Below, piece after piece: positions 7,401 through 15,728 of a stretch of 32,650 nucleotides of DNA (position 1 is its first letter; every line of letters begins with the position of its first letter). The stretch spans positions 1 through 32,650 of the forward strand of contig JAIECJ010000159.1 in assembly GCA_029068555.1 (NCBI GenBank). Direction: 5' to 3'. The notes beneath the pieces are model-generated. The model was not told where the DNA came from, made no database searches, and saw nothing but the letters and a program-made list of their open reading frames with translations. The position numbers and the translations under genes were made by a program. Source of the stretch: Lachnospiraceae bacterium. Its GTDB lineage: Bacteria > Bacillota > Clostridia > Lachnospirales > Lachnospiraceae.

Positions 7401-10004
7401 TACGACTTGACATTATACGCAGTTCAAAATAGCGAGGGACTTCTTCTGGATATGGAGTACAGCACCGAATTGTTTGAGGCAGAGACTGTTGCAAAGATGC
7501 TGGATAGCTATGAGACGGTGCTAAACAATCTGGTGGTTGCTGAAAGGAACTGTAGCGTTAGTGCAATTCCTGTGCTTAACAGCCGAAGGAAATCTGAAAT
7601 TCTTGCAAGAAGCAATTGTGCGGAAAAACAGATGCTGCTTGAGGCTCGCTCCGTACAAGAGAAATTTGAAAATAGAGTGAAGTTATCTGGAGAACGAACA
7701 GCGATTACCTGTAAAGGAAGAAGCATCTCTTATGAGGAGCTGAATAAAAGGGCAAATCAGTTAGCAGGGAAGCTTATTTCAGAGGGAGCTGTCAGAGGCG
7801 AACTTGTTGGAATCATGATGCACAGGGATTTAGACATGATAGCGTCGGTTTTGGCGGTGCTTAAGACAGGATGTGCCTATGTGCCTATCGATCCTAGCTA
7901 TCCACAAGAACGAGTGGAGTATATGTTAAGCCACAGTAAGTGTAGACTTCTCTTGACAGATCAGGAATCTGAAAGTTATGACCAGACCCCACTTCTGAAA
8001 AACCGTGTGACTCAGATTTCTATTAAAGATGTGACAATAAATTCATTTCCAACTGACAACCCTGAAGTGGAGGTTTCCTATGAGGATTTGGCCTATGTGA
8101 TCTACACCTCAGGTTCAACAGGGAAGCCCAAAGGAGTAATGCTTAAGCAGGGTAATGTGGTGAACTTCATAGAGGCAATGTGCAGAGAAATCGATTTTTC
8201 GCAGGACCAAAAGATACTGTGCCTTACCACAATATCATTTGATATCTTTGTACTGGAGACGCTTATTCCGCTTTCGCAAGGCATGGAAATAGTTCTTGCC
8301 ACCGAGGATGAACAACTAGATGTGGGCAAAGTTGGGGCGCTGATCAGGGAAAACAATGTCAGTATCATGCAGAGCACTCCTTCAAGACTTGAGATGTTCA
8401 TGGAAAACAAGAAGGCAGGAGAACTACTGGAAGGAATTAGTACGTATCTTCTTGGAGGTGAGCCGGTTAAGGAAAGTACATTCAGAAAGCTGAGGGAGAT
8501 AGTAACCGGTGATACTGAAATCTATGATGTTTACGGCCCTACGGAAACTTGTGTATGGAGCACGATAAAAAAGCTTGAGAAGGATAAGCCAATAACCATT
8601 GGAAAAGCTATAGGAAATACCAGGCTATATGTGCTAGATAAGGACAAAAATATACTTCCAGATAATGTTGTGGGAGACCTCTATATCGGAGGGATGGGAG
8701 TAGCAAAAGGATATCTTAATAACCCTGAACTGACAGAGGAAAGATTTGTATCAAATCCCTTTGTAGAGGGCGAGATCATGTACTGTACCGGTGACAAAGC
8801 GCGTTGGAACAGTGACGGTGATCTGGACTTCCTTGGAAGAGACGATGGTCAGGTCAAGGTAAGGGGATATAGAGTAGAACTTGGAGAAATTGAAGAAAGC
8901 ATCCTAGTAGATCCTGATGTGCATAGCTGCGCATGTATTTTAAAACAGGATAAAAGTGCTAATGAAAATTACATTCTGGCGTTCTATTCGTCGGACTCGG
9001 AAATCGAGAACACAAGGCTCTATGCCAGAGTTAATAAGAATCTTCCGTTCTACATGATTCCCAAAGACTTCATTTATCTTGAAAAGTTACCTTCGACTCC
9101 AAACGGAAAAGTGGATCGAAAAAGCCTTTGCCAGTTGCAGATTGCAGTAAATACGAAGTATGACAATCCACCTTCAGCAAAGATTAACTTTGATAATCCT
9201 GAGGAGGAATTTATCTGGAATACCTGGAAGGAAGTTCTTTCCAGAGAGTACTTGGGGCTGGACGACAATTTCTTTGAAACCGGAGGCAATTCATTGCTTC
9301 TTGTTAGAATTTTTTACAGGATTGATGAGAAATTTCCGGAGGTAATAAGTCTGGCAGAGATGTTTTCAAATCCTACCATAAGGATGACTGCAGAACTTAT
9401 TAGATCCAGGCTGTATGTGGACAAGGAGATTGAAAAAAAGCGAATGCCTGTTGCAGGAATCCGGCTGAAGGAAGGCTACAAACCGTTTATTCAGACGGGA
9501 AGCATTAAAGGGCAGGAGCTCAAGGTACTTAAAAGGATTTGTGAAAAGAAAAAGCTTGAGATTGAAGAGATTATGTTTGCAATATACGCCTTTATTGGTG
9601 CAAAGATCACAGGAGAACGAGACATCTATATACAATGCCTTATCTCCGATGAAGAAGGAATCGAAAAGCAGGTGGATCTTAAAGAAACACATAGTTTTGA
9701 AGACTTGTTAAGACGAGCGTCAAATGCTTATAGGAAAGGCCAGGAAGCTGCTGAGGTCTATCGTGTTCAGGATGTGAAACAGGCCAGCGGTAGGGATGAA
9801 AAGAGTGTTTTCCTATCATACACATACAATAGAAATCCTACCTGCAGTAACCTTGAGTTGATGAACATGTGCATGTGTGTCAATGATGATGATGAAAATC
9901 TGCATTACCGCATGATCACCAATAAGAATTGTGTCATAAATGAATTTTCAGAAAAAATATTTGAAGCATTTAACGACACCTTAACAGGTGTAATCATAGA
10001 ATAA
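4458..10004 (+). CDS. Non-ribosomal peptide synthetase, A-T-C-A-T plus a C-terminal half condensation domain (1848 aa)
   Basis: It activates two amino acids and joins them. A1 spans about 14-520. Its A3 core is altered (T-S-G-S-T-A-D-A-K-E instead of T-G-x-P-K-G, Lys183 kept), but Y-G-A-T-E-T, Y-R-T-G-D and the C-terminal N-G-K-I-D-K lysine are normal. T1 has Ser567 in G-G-Q-S. The C domain (about 625-1060) has an intact H-H-C-I-S-D-G (748-754). A2 (about 1065-1560) is canonical. Aligned to GrsA, its pocket reads D-I-L-Q-L-G-V-V-W-K, close to the known glycine code D-I-L-Q-L-G-L-I-W-K. A1 reads D-S-R-H-L-S-L-M-I-K, which I cannot assign. T2 has Ser1612. Residues 1665-1848 resemble only the second half of a C domain and lack H-H-x-x-x-D-G. 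There is no starter C and no E domain. The start is GTG 4458 or ATG 4467, neither with a clear ribosome binding site; it may rely on coupling to the permease 13 bp upstream. Confidence 0.95.
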   Translation: MNNMGLLTKSLSSEVIKQAAEAPTSIAVEYKDKKITYSELVSQMMHKASFFEQKGIYDEKILILKDKSDEIPTDILGIIHSGNAFVPLHAQWPDKQLMTVLSNTEARYIFTEERYLDRISEIAELVGVTLTVLISCSKNDYKKNNLLIENLGTPDFDKNINFPLKYNDKCYIYHTSGSTADAKEILGSQESVLHFIEWEKSEFKIDEKIRVSMLASITFDSVLRDIFLPLMSGGTICIPEDDVIYDSIKLADFLHEKGITHIHTVPTLYRGWIGEIRTGMMPHLKYILLSGEPVESEDLRRCMKAFCGQVQLVNLYGATETCMIRFFYRLRPEDLEKSEIPVGFPLPGTCAKILNEEGRECAPGEAGEIHVITDHSTYGYFNNPNQNKKNFVKLDDIRAEYRTGDIGYLDEKGCLYCVGRKDYQVKVRGMKVNLKEIEEIINSYPEVMMSAVVTKIGSTGEKIIAAYYVAESEKDLYKELIDYLDKYLPYYMVPSLLCQLESLPKLVNGKIDKRVLEEMQDVAIKDEIKHPYTADEIMLAELWTQVLEITETNIGVDQDFFRLGGQSLKAAKLVYRIKQVFGIEMQVKDIFIHRTIVSQLEYISKNSDTKIVFEALKHADKKAAYGASMVQKRIFYAEAASNTPLYNMPLAFLLRGNVDEEKVRTSLQIILDRHEALRTNLMFDGEMIVQKIWDKRELPFEIREALGGTINDILTECIRPFSLEKDVLFRAYLYYIGDKEYILFWDMHHCISDGISEEIIKSEFIRLYKGEVLPPPKYQYRDYSEWMLGRKQDNSYWLNELKNGNFSLNLPTDYKRSKDRKFIGSNERILLKNELYRKLINFVENEGLTLYSILLSAMYITLSRYTGQNDIILGTVSSGREIEETEELVGPFISVYAMRNIVKEDENVFSFIRNVYEKTLEMMSHSNYSFNDLLAELPISRSGTRLPLIETMLILQNMDKAIMECEGMTIRPLEVTRGTSKYDLTLYAVQNSEGLLLDMEYSTELFEAETVAKMLDSYETVLNNLVVAERNCSVSAIPVLNSRRKSEILARSNCAEKQMLLEARSVQEKFENRVKLSGERTAITCKGRSISYEELNKRANQLAGKLISEGAVRGELVGIMMHRDLDMIASVLAVLKTGCAYVPIDPSYPQERVEYMLSHSKCRLLLTDQESESYDQTPLLKNRVTQISIKDVTINSFPTDNPEVEVSYEDLAYVIYTSGSTGKPKGVMLKQGNVVNFIEAMCREIDFSQDQKILCLTTISFDIFVLETLIPLSQGMEIVLATEDEQLDVGKVGALIRENNVSIMQSTPSRLEMFMENKKAGELLEGISTYLLGGEPVKESTFRKLREIVTGDTEIYDVYGPTETCVWSTIKKLEKDKPITIGKAIGNTRLYVLDKDKNILPDNVVGDLYIGGMGVAKGYLNNPELTEERFVSNPFVEGEIMYCTGDKARWNSDGDLDFLGRDDGQVKVRGYRVELGEIEESILVDPDVHSCACILKQDKSANENYILAFYSSDSEIENTRLYARVNKNLPFYMIPKDFIYLEKLPSTPNGKVDRKSLCQLQIAVNTKYDNPPSAKINFDNPEEEFIWNTWKEVLSREYLGLDDNFFETGGNSLLLVRIFYRIDEKFPEVISLAEMFSNPTIRMTAELIRSRLYVDKEIEKKRMPVAGIRLKEGYKPFIQTGSIKGQELKVLKRICEKKKLEIEEIMFAIYAFIGAKITGERDIYIQCLISDEEGIEKQVDLKETHSFEDLLRRASNAYRKGQEAAEVYRVQDVKQASGRDEKSVFLSYTYNRNPTCSNLELMNMCMCVNDDDENLHYRMITNKNCVINEFSEKIFEAFNDTLTGVIIE

Positions 10005-10020
10005 AAAGTAGGAGAAAAAA

Positions 10021-11262
10021 ATGAATAGATTAGCATTTTTATGTTCAGGACAAGGTTCTCAGTATATTGGAATGGGAAAGGAATTATACGATAACTACCT
10101 GGAGGCAAAAGAAATTTTTGACAAAGCAGATGAGGTTCTCGGATTCTCATTGAGTCAGCTGTGCTTTTCGGGAGATCTTGCAGAGCTTACATTGACCAGC
10201 AATGTTCAGCCTGCAATTCTCACTTATAGCTATGCATTATACAAGGTATTTGGCAAAAAGTATGATCTTACACCCTCTGTAGTCGCAGGACACAGTTTGG
10301 GTGAGTATACTGCACTTCTCATTGCAGGAGTTATGGATTTTGAGGATGCTGTCAGAATCGTAAGAAAAAGAGGTAAGCTCATGCAGGAAGCAGCCTGTGA
10401 GGATGGATGCATGGCAGCAGTCATCGGTTTCGATAGCGATAAGCTCAAGGAACTGTGTGATAAGTATTCCACAGAGGAAGCAACAGTATCGATCTCAAAT
10501 TATAATTCTTTGAAGCAGACAGTAATTTCAGGTTCAAAGAAGGTTCTTGATAAGGTTGCCGCAGAACTCGAGGGCACAGATGCAACAGTTAAATATCTCA
10601 ATGTCAGCGCACCTTTCCATTCGCCCTACATGGAGTCAGCCGCTGAAAAACTTAAGGAAGAGCTTTTGAAGTATGAGTTTAATGAGTTTAGGATCCCCGT
10701 GATCTCCAATGTAACTGGAAAGCCCTATAAATCAAAGGATGAAATCGTAAAGAACCTCACAAAACAGATCGTATCACCTGTTCAGTGGGTTGATTCCATG
10801 AATTATATAAAGACATTAAACATCCATTCCTATGTTGAACTCGGACCTAAGAGAATCCTTGCAAATATAGTTAAGTCCGATATAGGACCTGACATCTCTT
10901 TCTCACTGGATAATGCTCAGGATATTGAGAATCTGTTGGGCAGACTTTCCTGGAAGTACGGAGATCCCACAGTTGTTTCAAGGTGTATGGCGATTGCTGT
11001 ATGTACAAGAAATAACAATTGGGATGAAGCAGAATACGAAAAGGGTGTATCTGCACCCTACAAGGAGATTGAAGCACTTCAGGGCAAGCTTGATGAAACC
11101 AAGGAGGCACCTACTAAGGACCAAATGCTTCAGGCTTTGGATATGTTGAAGAGCGTATTCAAAACTAAGGGAACTCCAATTGAAGAGCAGCGGGAGAGAT
11201 TTGCACAGATTTTTAATGAGACGCGAACAAATGAGATGTTCATAGACTATACAGTAGATTGA
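10021..11262 (+). CDS. Free-standing malonyl-CoA:ACP acyltransferase (FabD-like trans-AT, 413 aa)
   Basis: It moves malonyl units from CoA to the ACPs. The N-terminus has G-Q-G-S-Q (10-14). The nucleophile elbow is G-H-S-L-G-E (90-95; Ser92), the malonyl-type form. Arg117 for the malonyl carboxylate and the catalytic His200 in P-F-H-S-P are present. None of the four PKS proteins downstream contains an AT, so this enzyme is the obvious supplier in trans. It has about 115 extra residues after the usual FabD end near 290. These are charged and helical, including an M-L-K-S-V-F-K-T-K-G segment near 374-383, and are not a domain I recognise. TAGGAG (10009-10014) precedes the ATG. It lies 16 bp after the NRPS stop. 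A housekeeping FabD is less likely given the surroundings. Confidence 0.92.
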   Translation: MNRLAFLCSGQGSQYIGMGKELYDNYLEAKEIFDKADEVLGFSLSQLCFSGDLAELTLTSNVQPAILTYSYALYKVFGKKYDLTPSVVAGHSLGEYTALLIAGVMDFEDAVRIVRKRGKLMQEAACEDGCMAAVIGFDSDKLKELCDKYSTEEATVSISNYNSLKQTVISGSKKVLDKVAAELEGTDATVKYLNVSAPFHSPYMESAAEKLKEELLKYEFNEFRIPVISNVTGKPYKSKDEIVKNLTKQIVSPVQWVDSMNYIKTLNIHSYVELGPKRILANIVKSDIGPDISFSLDNAQDIENLLGRLSWKYGDPTVVSRCMAIAVCTRNNNWDEAEYEKGVSAPYKEIEALQGKLDETKEAPTKDQMLQALDMLKSVFKTKGTPIEEQRERFAQIFNETRTNEMFIDYTVD

Positions 11263-11303
11263 TATCTAGCTGAATGAATTAGAAAAGGGTTACAAATGGA
11301 CAT

Positions 11304-14300
11304 ATGATTGATTATTTATTAGATTTTTCAGGAATTTCCGTTAATGAAAATGAGAAGAAAAAAAAAGAACAAAGTGATGGAATCGCAATAATCGGTATGA
11401 CGGGCTCCTTTGCAAATGCAGAAGAGACGAAGGATTTCTTTGACGCACTTCTTAAGGGGCGGGATCTGGTAAGGGAAATTCCTTTAAAGAGATTCGAAGC
11501 AGTAAAGGACTATATTCCGGGAAATAAACGAGTATGCAGAGCTGGATATAGCGAAGACATTAGTTGCTTTGATCATGAGTTTTTTGGGATTTCCTATAAT
11601 GAGGCCTGTTTTACAGATCCGCAGCAGAGACTGTTCCTTGAAGCGGTATACCATGCACTTGAAAATGCAGGCTATGCAAATGAATCGCTAAAGGGTGCAA
11701 GATGCGGTGTATACGCAGGGCAAAGCGCAGATCTTTCTGTGGAATACAGCGTTCTCGTTGAAAAGGCAATACCGGAGCGTTACAGCGAAATTTCAGTTCC
11801 TGGAAATATCAGATCGGTCATGGCTGGAAGGATTGCATATTACTTTGATCTTCATGGGCCTGCAATGATTATCGATACAGCTTGTTCATCAGCACTCACG
11901 GCAGTCTGTGCTGCATGTGATGCCATCAGAAACGGCCAGATTGATATGGCCATAGCGGGTGGTGTTAAAGCGGATATTTTTCCTGTTATGGAAGGACTAG
12001 ATAACGAGATTGGAATAAGGTCCTCAAGGGATCTGTTGAAGACCTTTGATGATTCATCAGATGGAATTAGTTCTGGTGAGGGATGTGCAGTAATCATCCT
12101 AAAGGATCTAAAAAAAGCTATAGAAGACGGAGATCATATTCATGCTGTTATTCGTGGCTATGCAGTAAATAACGACGGAAATAGCATTGGTGTTACGGCA
12201 CCAAACCCTGTGGCACAGCAGGATGCGATATGCCGTGCATGGGAAATGTCCGGAATTGATCCGGAAGATCTTGATTATGTCGAGACCCACGGAACTGGAA
12301 CGAGACTGGGAGATCCCATTGAAGTTGAGGGCCTTACAAAAGCGTTTAACAAATACACGGACAAAAAAAGTTTTTGCGGAGTGGGATCAGTAAAGACCAA
12401 CATAGGGCATCTTGATAATCTGGCAGGAATTGCGGGACTTTTTAAGGTTGTTGAGATTCTGAAAACAGGGGTGATTCCCCCATCACTGCATTTTGAAAGA
12501 CCGAACAGAAATATTGATTTTGTAGATTCCGCATTGTATGTCACTGACAGCTATGAAAAGCTTTCGGAAAAAGACAGGCCTTATCTGTGCGGTATTAACA
12601 GTTTCGGACTTGCAGGAACCAACTGCCACATGGTCTTAGAACAATATAAGGCTTCTACATATGAGCAAAAAGATGAGAATGAACAAAAGCAATTGTTTGT
12701 CTTATCCGCAAGAAATCCTGATGTACTTCTTGAACTATGCAGGAACAATTTTGAGCAGATTCGGCTAAGCAGTGATAGTCTCTCGGATATATGCTATACA
12801 GCTATGTCAGGAAGATATTCTTACGAATATAGAATTTCCCTGATGGTCTGCAGCAAGGAAGAACTTGTGAATGAGTTGGAAAAAGTGATTGCTTCCGGCA
12901 AAACCGCTTTTTCCAAAATTGATAGAAATATCAGCAGACAACAAGAGCAGAAAATGCAGGAGCTGAGTCTCCTGTTCATGGAATTTCGCGAAGAGAGTGT
13001 GATTGAAAAGATAAGAAGCCTCTACTTGGAGGGTACAGCACTTCTTCCGGAAATTCTTTATGAAGGCATTGAGGTTCACAGATGTGAACTTCCCGTGTAT
13101 CCCTTCAAAAGGACAAGGTGCTGGATTCCTACAGACAGTAGCAATAAGGATTCCCTAATCGATAAATGTCTAGTTCGAACTGGAAACCTGATGGTTTATG
13201 AGACTGAGTTTTCTGAAAAAAGTCATTGGGTTTTAAGAGAACACAAGGTAAATGGGAAGTATATTCTTCCAGGGACAGCTTATATTGCGAGTCTGTTTTC
13301 AATTCTTGATCAGTTAAGCCAAGAGATGAAAACAGTATCTATAAAGAATATGTTTTATTTACAGCCGGTGGTTCTTAACAAAGGAGAAGCGCGAAAAGTA
13401 ATCTTTAGCTTAAGGCGGCAGGAGGATGATATCATCTTCGAGATCGGAAGCTTTGAGAACAAGGATAATGACGAGAAGTGGATTCTTCATGCCATTGGAA
13501 GCATAGGATTTTCAGATAAAGAAGGAAATGAGATTAAAAAGATAAAATCAGATGATCAGGGTGAAGCAGTAGAAGAACGAAGCATTACCGTGGATATTGG
13601 AAAGCACTGGACTGATTTGGAACGAAAAGTCTGCAAAATCTCTGAGTCGGAATATGAAACTTACTTCGGTATTCCTGAGGCGTCGGCATTTGAGGCACAA
13701 AAGACAAGGATTTATGCGCCTGCACTTGATAGGGCAATGAACGTGGTAAACGCTATTGCTGGCGAGGGGACTTATCTTCCTTTCTCCTTTGCGGAGCTTG
13801 AACTATATGAAAACATGCCACTTTCGTTTTATTCGGACACAGTAATCAAAGAAGTTAAAGACTCTATGATCCGCGTGGATGTCAGCTTGTATGACACAGC
13901 TGGAAAAGTCTTTTGCAATATTAAAGATTTTATCGTAAAGGGAATAACTGAGGCAGGGGATGCGTTTGAAAAAACTTCGCCTGTACAGCTTTCGAGACTT
14001 ACATGGATAGAGATGCCTTTGGGATCGCAGGAGGAATCACCCCAGAAGAAAAAGTATATCTGCATTTCAGGGGGCGAGAAAGTCTCGGAACGTATAGAGA
14101 ATCTGGTAAAAGAAAGTTTTGCCTCGGCAGAGTTTGCGTTTACTCATTCTTGCGAAGCAGTACTTAATAACTGTAAAGCTGCTTCCAGAATAGTGATTAT
14201 CGCTGCTTTTTCTGGAAAAGAGTCTGTATATGAGCTGCTCGATCTTGTAAAAAAAGTGGAGAAGGCCGGAATCAGCTCTAGGACAGAAATTGTTCTTATA

Positions 14301-15716
14301 TCAGGAGCTGCGGATAAAGTTGTTGATACAGATACTGAGATTTTGCCGGAAAACACGGCACTTAAAGGAGCATCAATTACAGTGATGCAGGAGTTCCCGG
14401 ATATGCTGTGCAGATTTATCGACTGGGACAGGAACACTGAGCCGGAAAATATAGTCAGAGAGATACGAAATCAGGAATTTGTTGGTGAATGTGCGTACAG
14501 AAACGGAATCAGATACACAAAGGTACTCAAGTCGGTAAGGTCTGAAGAGGTGTTCGGAAGTGCGGACAGAAAGTTGCAGAAAGATGGCGCATATATCATA
14601 ACCGGAGGAAGCGGAGACCTTGGAATGGCAGCTGGAAGACGTATTGCAGCCGCAGGAGGGAAAGTTGTTCTTCTTGGACGAAGAAATACTCTTGATATAA
14701 AACGGGAAGATAGTAGTAATATCTCATATTCGCAATGTGATGTTACCAATAGAGAAGAACTTGAAAATAAACTTGAGACAATCAGAGAGCAACATGGCAG
14801 GATAAATGGAATCATTCATAGCGCCGGAATTGTAAGAGATAATCTGATTCTTATGAAGAGTGCAAGTGAAGTTCAGGAAGTGTTTGCACCAAAGGCAGTC
14901 GGAGCAGAGCTTTTGTATGAACTTACTAAGGAAGATGGAACTGACTTTTTCATAGTCTATTCTTCTATATCTGCTCTTACAGGTGGGGCAGGCCAATTTG
15001 ATTATGCTGCAGCAAATGCATATCTGAACGGTTTTGCCCAGGAAAAAGAAGGAGTTATTGCGATAGACTGGGCTGCCTGGGATGAAATAGGAATGTCTGC
15101 AAAAGCGAATCTTTCAGATGATAAGCACAGCTTCAAAAAGCTGAAACCTTCAAAAGCATTGGATGCTCTTGAAAAGATCATGACCTACGGATGTAAGGAA
15201 AAGGTTGTGGTCATTGGTACTCCCAACAAAGTAGTCCTTGAAAAACTGATCAATAAGCCTTTGTTCTCAGATGTTCAGAATCATCGACAGACAAAGAGCT
15301 TTTTGCTTAGAAAATCGGAAAAAAAGCTTGTTAAAGAACAGGATATTATTTTTGAAGGCTCAGATTCTCTTACACAGACAGAAAAGATTGTTGCCAGGGC
15401 GTGGCGTGATGTCCTTGGCAATGAAAGCATCAGCATAAATGAAAATTTTGATCAGCTTGGCGGAGATTCCATTATGGCGGTTCGCCTCCTGACCAAACTA
15501 AATCAAAGCTTTGATGGGTTAGATATAACGATGGTTTATACATACCCTACTATTCAAAAGATGGCGGCTTATATTGACAGACTAAACGATCATCAGCCTA
15601 AGGAAACGCCTGTTGCGAGGGAAGACATTGGTATGTTGGAAGACATCGATAAGATCCTTGAACAGCTGGAAAATCGCGAAATCATGGTAAGCGATGCTGT
15701 TATGAAACTATCGTAA
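11304..15716 (+). CDS. AT-less type I polyketide synthase, KS-DH-KR-ACP (1470 aa)
   Basis: This is the first polyketide module and should extend the peptidyl chain from the NRPS by two carbons to an enoyl unit. KS (about 25-450) has Cys194 in D-T-A-C-S-S, His329 in T-H-G-T-G-T and His369 in N-I-G-H. No AT follows, only the short linker ending Y-P-F-K-R (599-603). DH (about 625-890) has H647-x3-G651-x4-P-G and Asp809. KR has T-G-G-S-G-D-L-G (1100-1107), the Ser/Tyr1234/Asn1238 set and Asp1179 at the B-type diagnostic position. The ACP serine is 1389. The C-terminal 28 residues look like a docking helix pair. The start ATG 11304 overlaps the stop of a three-codon frame (ATG 11296, Met-Asp-Ile) that sits at ideal distance from AAAAGGG (11283-11289), which may couple initiation. 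Confidence 0.95.
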   Translation: MIDYLLDFSGISVNENEKKKKEQSDGIAIIGMTGSFANAEETKDFFDALLKGRDLVREIPLKRFEAVKDYIPGNKRVCRAGYSEDISCFDHEFFGISYNEACFTDPQQRLFLEAVYHALENAGYANESLKGARCGVYAGQSADLSVEYSVLVEKAIPERYSEISVPGNIRSVMAGRIAYYFDLHGPAMIIDTACSSALTAVCAACDAIRNGQIDMAIAGGVKADIFPVMEGLDNEIGIRSSRDLLKTFDDSSDGISSGEGCAVIILKDLKKAIEDGDHIHAVIRGYAVNNDGNSIGVTAPNPVAQQDAICRAWEMSGIDPEDLDYVETHGTGTRLGDPIEVEGLTKAFNKYTDKKSFCGVGSVKTNIGHLDNLAGIAGLFKVVEILKTGVIPPSLHFERPNRNIDFVDSALYVTDSYEKLSEKDRPYLCGINSFGLAGTNCHMVLEQYKASTYEQKDENEQKQLFVLSARNPDVLLELCRNNFEQIRLSSDSLSDICYTAMSGRYSYEYRISLMVCSKEELVNELEKVIASGKTAFSKIDRNISRQQEQKMQELSLLFMEFREESVIEKIRSLYLEGTALLPEILYEGIEVHRCELPVYPFKRTRCWIPTDSSNKDSLIDKCLVRTGNLMVYETEFSEKSHWVLREHKVNGKYILPGTAYIASLFSILDQLSQEMKTVSIKNMFYLQPVVLNKGEARKVIFSLRRQEDDIIFEIGSFENKDNDEKWILHAIGSIGFSDKEGNEIKKIKSDDQGEAVEERSITVDIGKHWTDLERKVCKISESEYETYFGIPEASAFEAQKTRIYAPALDRAMNVVNAIAGEGTYLPFSFAELELYENMPLSFYSDTVIKEVKDSMIRVDVSLYDTAGKVFCNIKDFIVKGITEAGDAFEKTSPVQLSRLTWIEMPLGSQEESPQKKKYICISGGEKVSERIENLVKESFASAEFAFTHSCEAVLNNCKAASRIVIIAAFSGKESVYELLDLVKKVEKAGISSRTEIVLISGAADKVVDTDTEILPENTALKGASITVMQEFPDMLCRFIDWDRNTEPENIVREIRNQEFVGECAYRNGIRYTKVLKSVRSEEVFGSADRKLQKDGAYIITGGSGDLGMAAGRRIAAAGGKVVLLGRRNTLDIKREDSSNISYSQCDVTNREELENKLETIREQHGRINGIIHSAGIVRDNLILMKSASEVQEVFAPKAVGAELLYELTKEDGTDFFIVYSSISALTGGAGQFDYAAANAYLNGFAQEKEGVIAIDWAAWDEIGMSAKANLSDDKHSFKKLKPSKALDALEKIMTYGCKEKVVVIGTPNKVVLEKLINKPLFSDVQNHRQTKSFLLRKSEKKLVKEQDIIFEGSDSLTQTEKIVARAWRDVLGNESISINENFDQLGGDSIMAVRLLTKLNQSFDGLDITMVYTYPTIQKMAAYIDRLNDHQPKETPVAREDIGMLEDIDKILEQLENREIMVSDAVMKLS

Positions 15717-15728
15717 GGAGTTAATGTT

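Noticed and set aside
12654-13110. A reduced or hidden cis-AT domain after the first KS (and the same position in the other modules)
   Set aside because: Only about 150 residues, no G-H-S-x-G motif; it matches the linker left in AT-less modules, ending in a Y-P-F/Y-P-L type motif.
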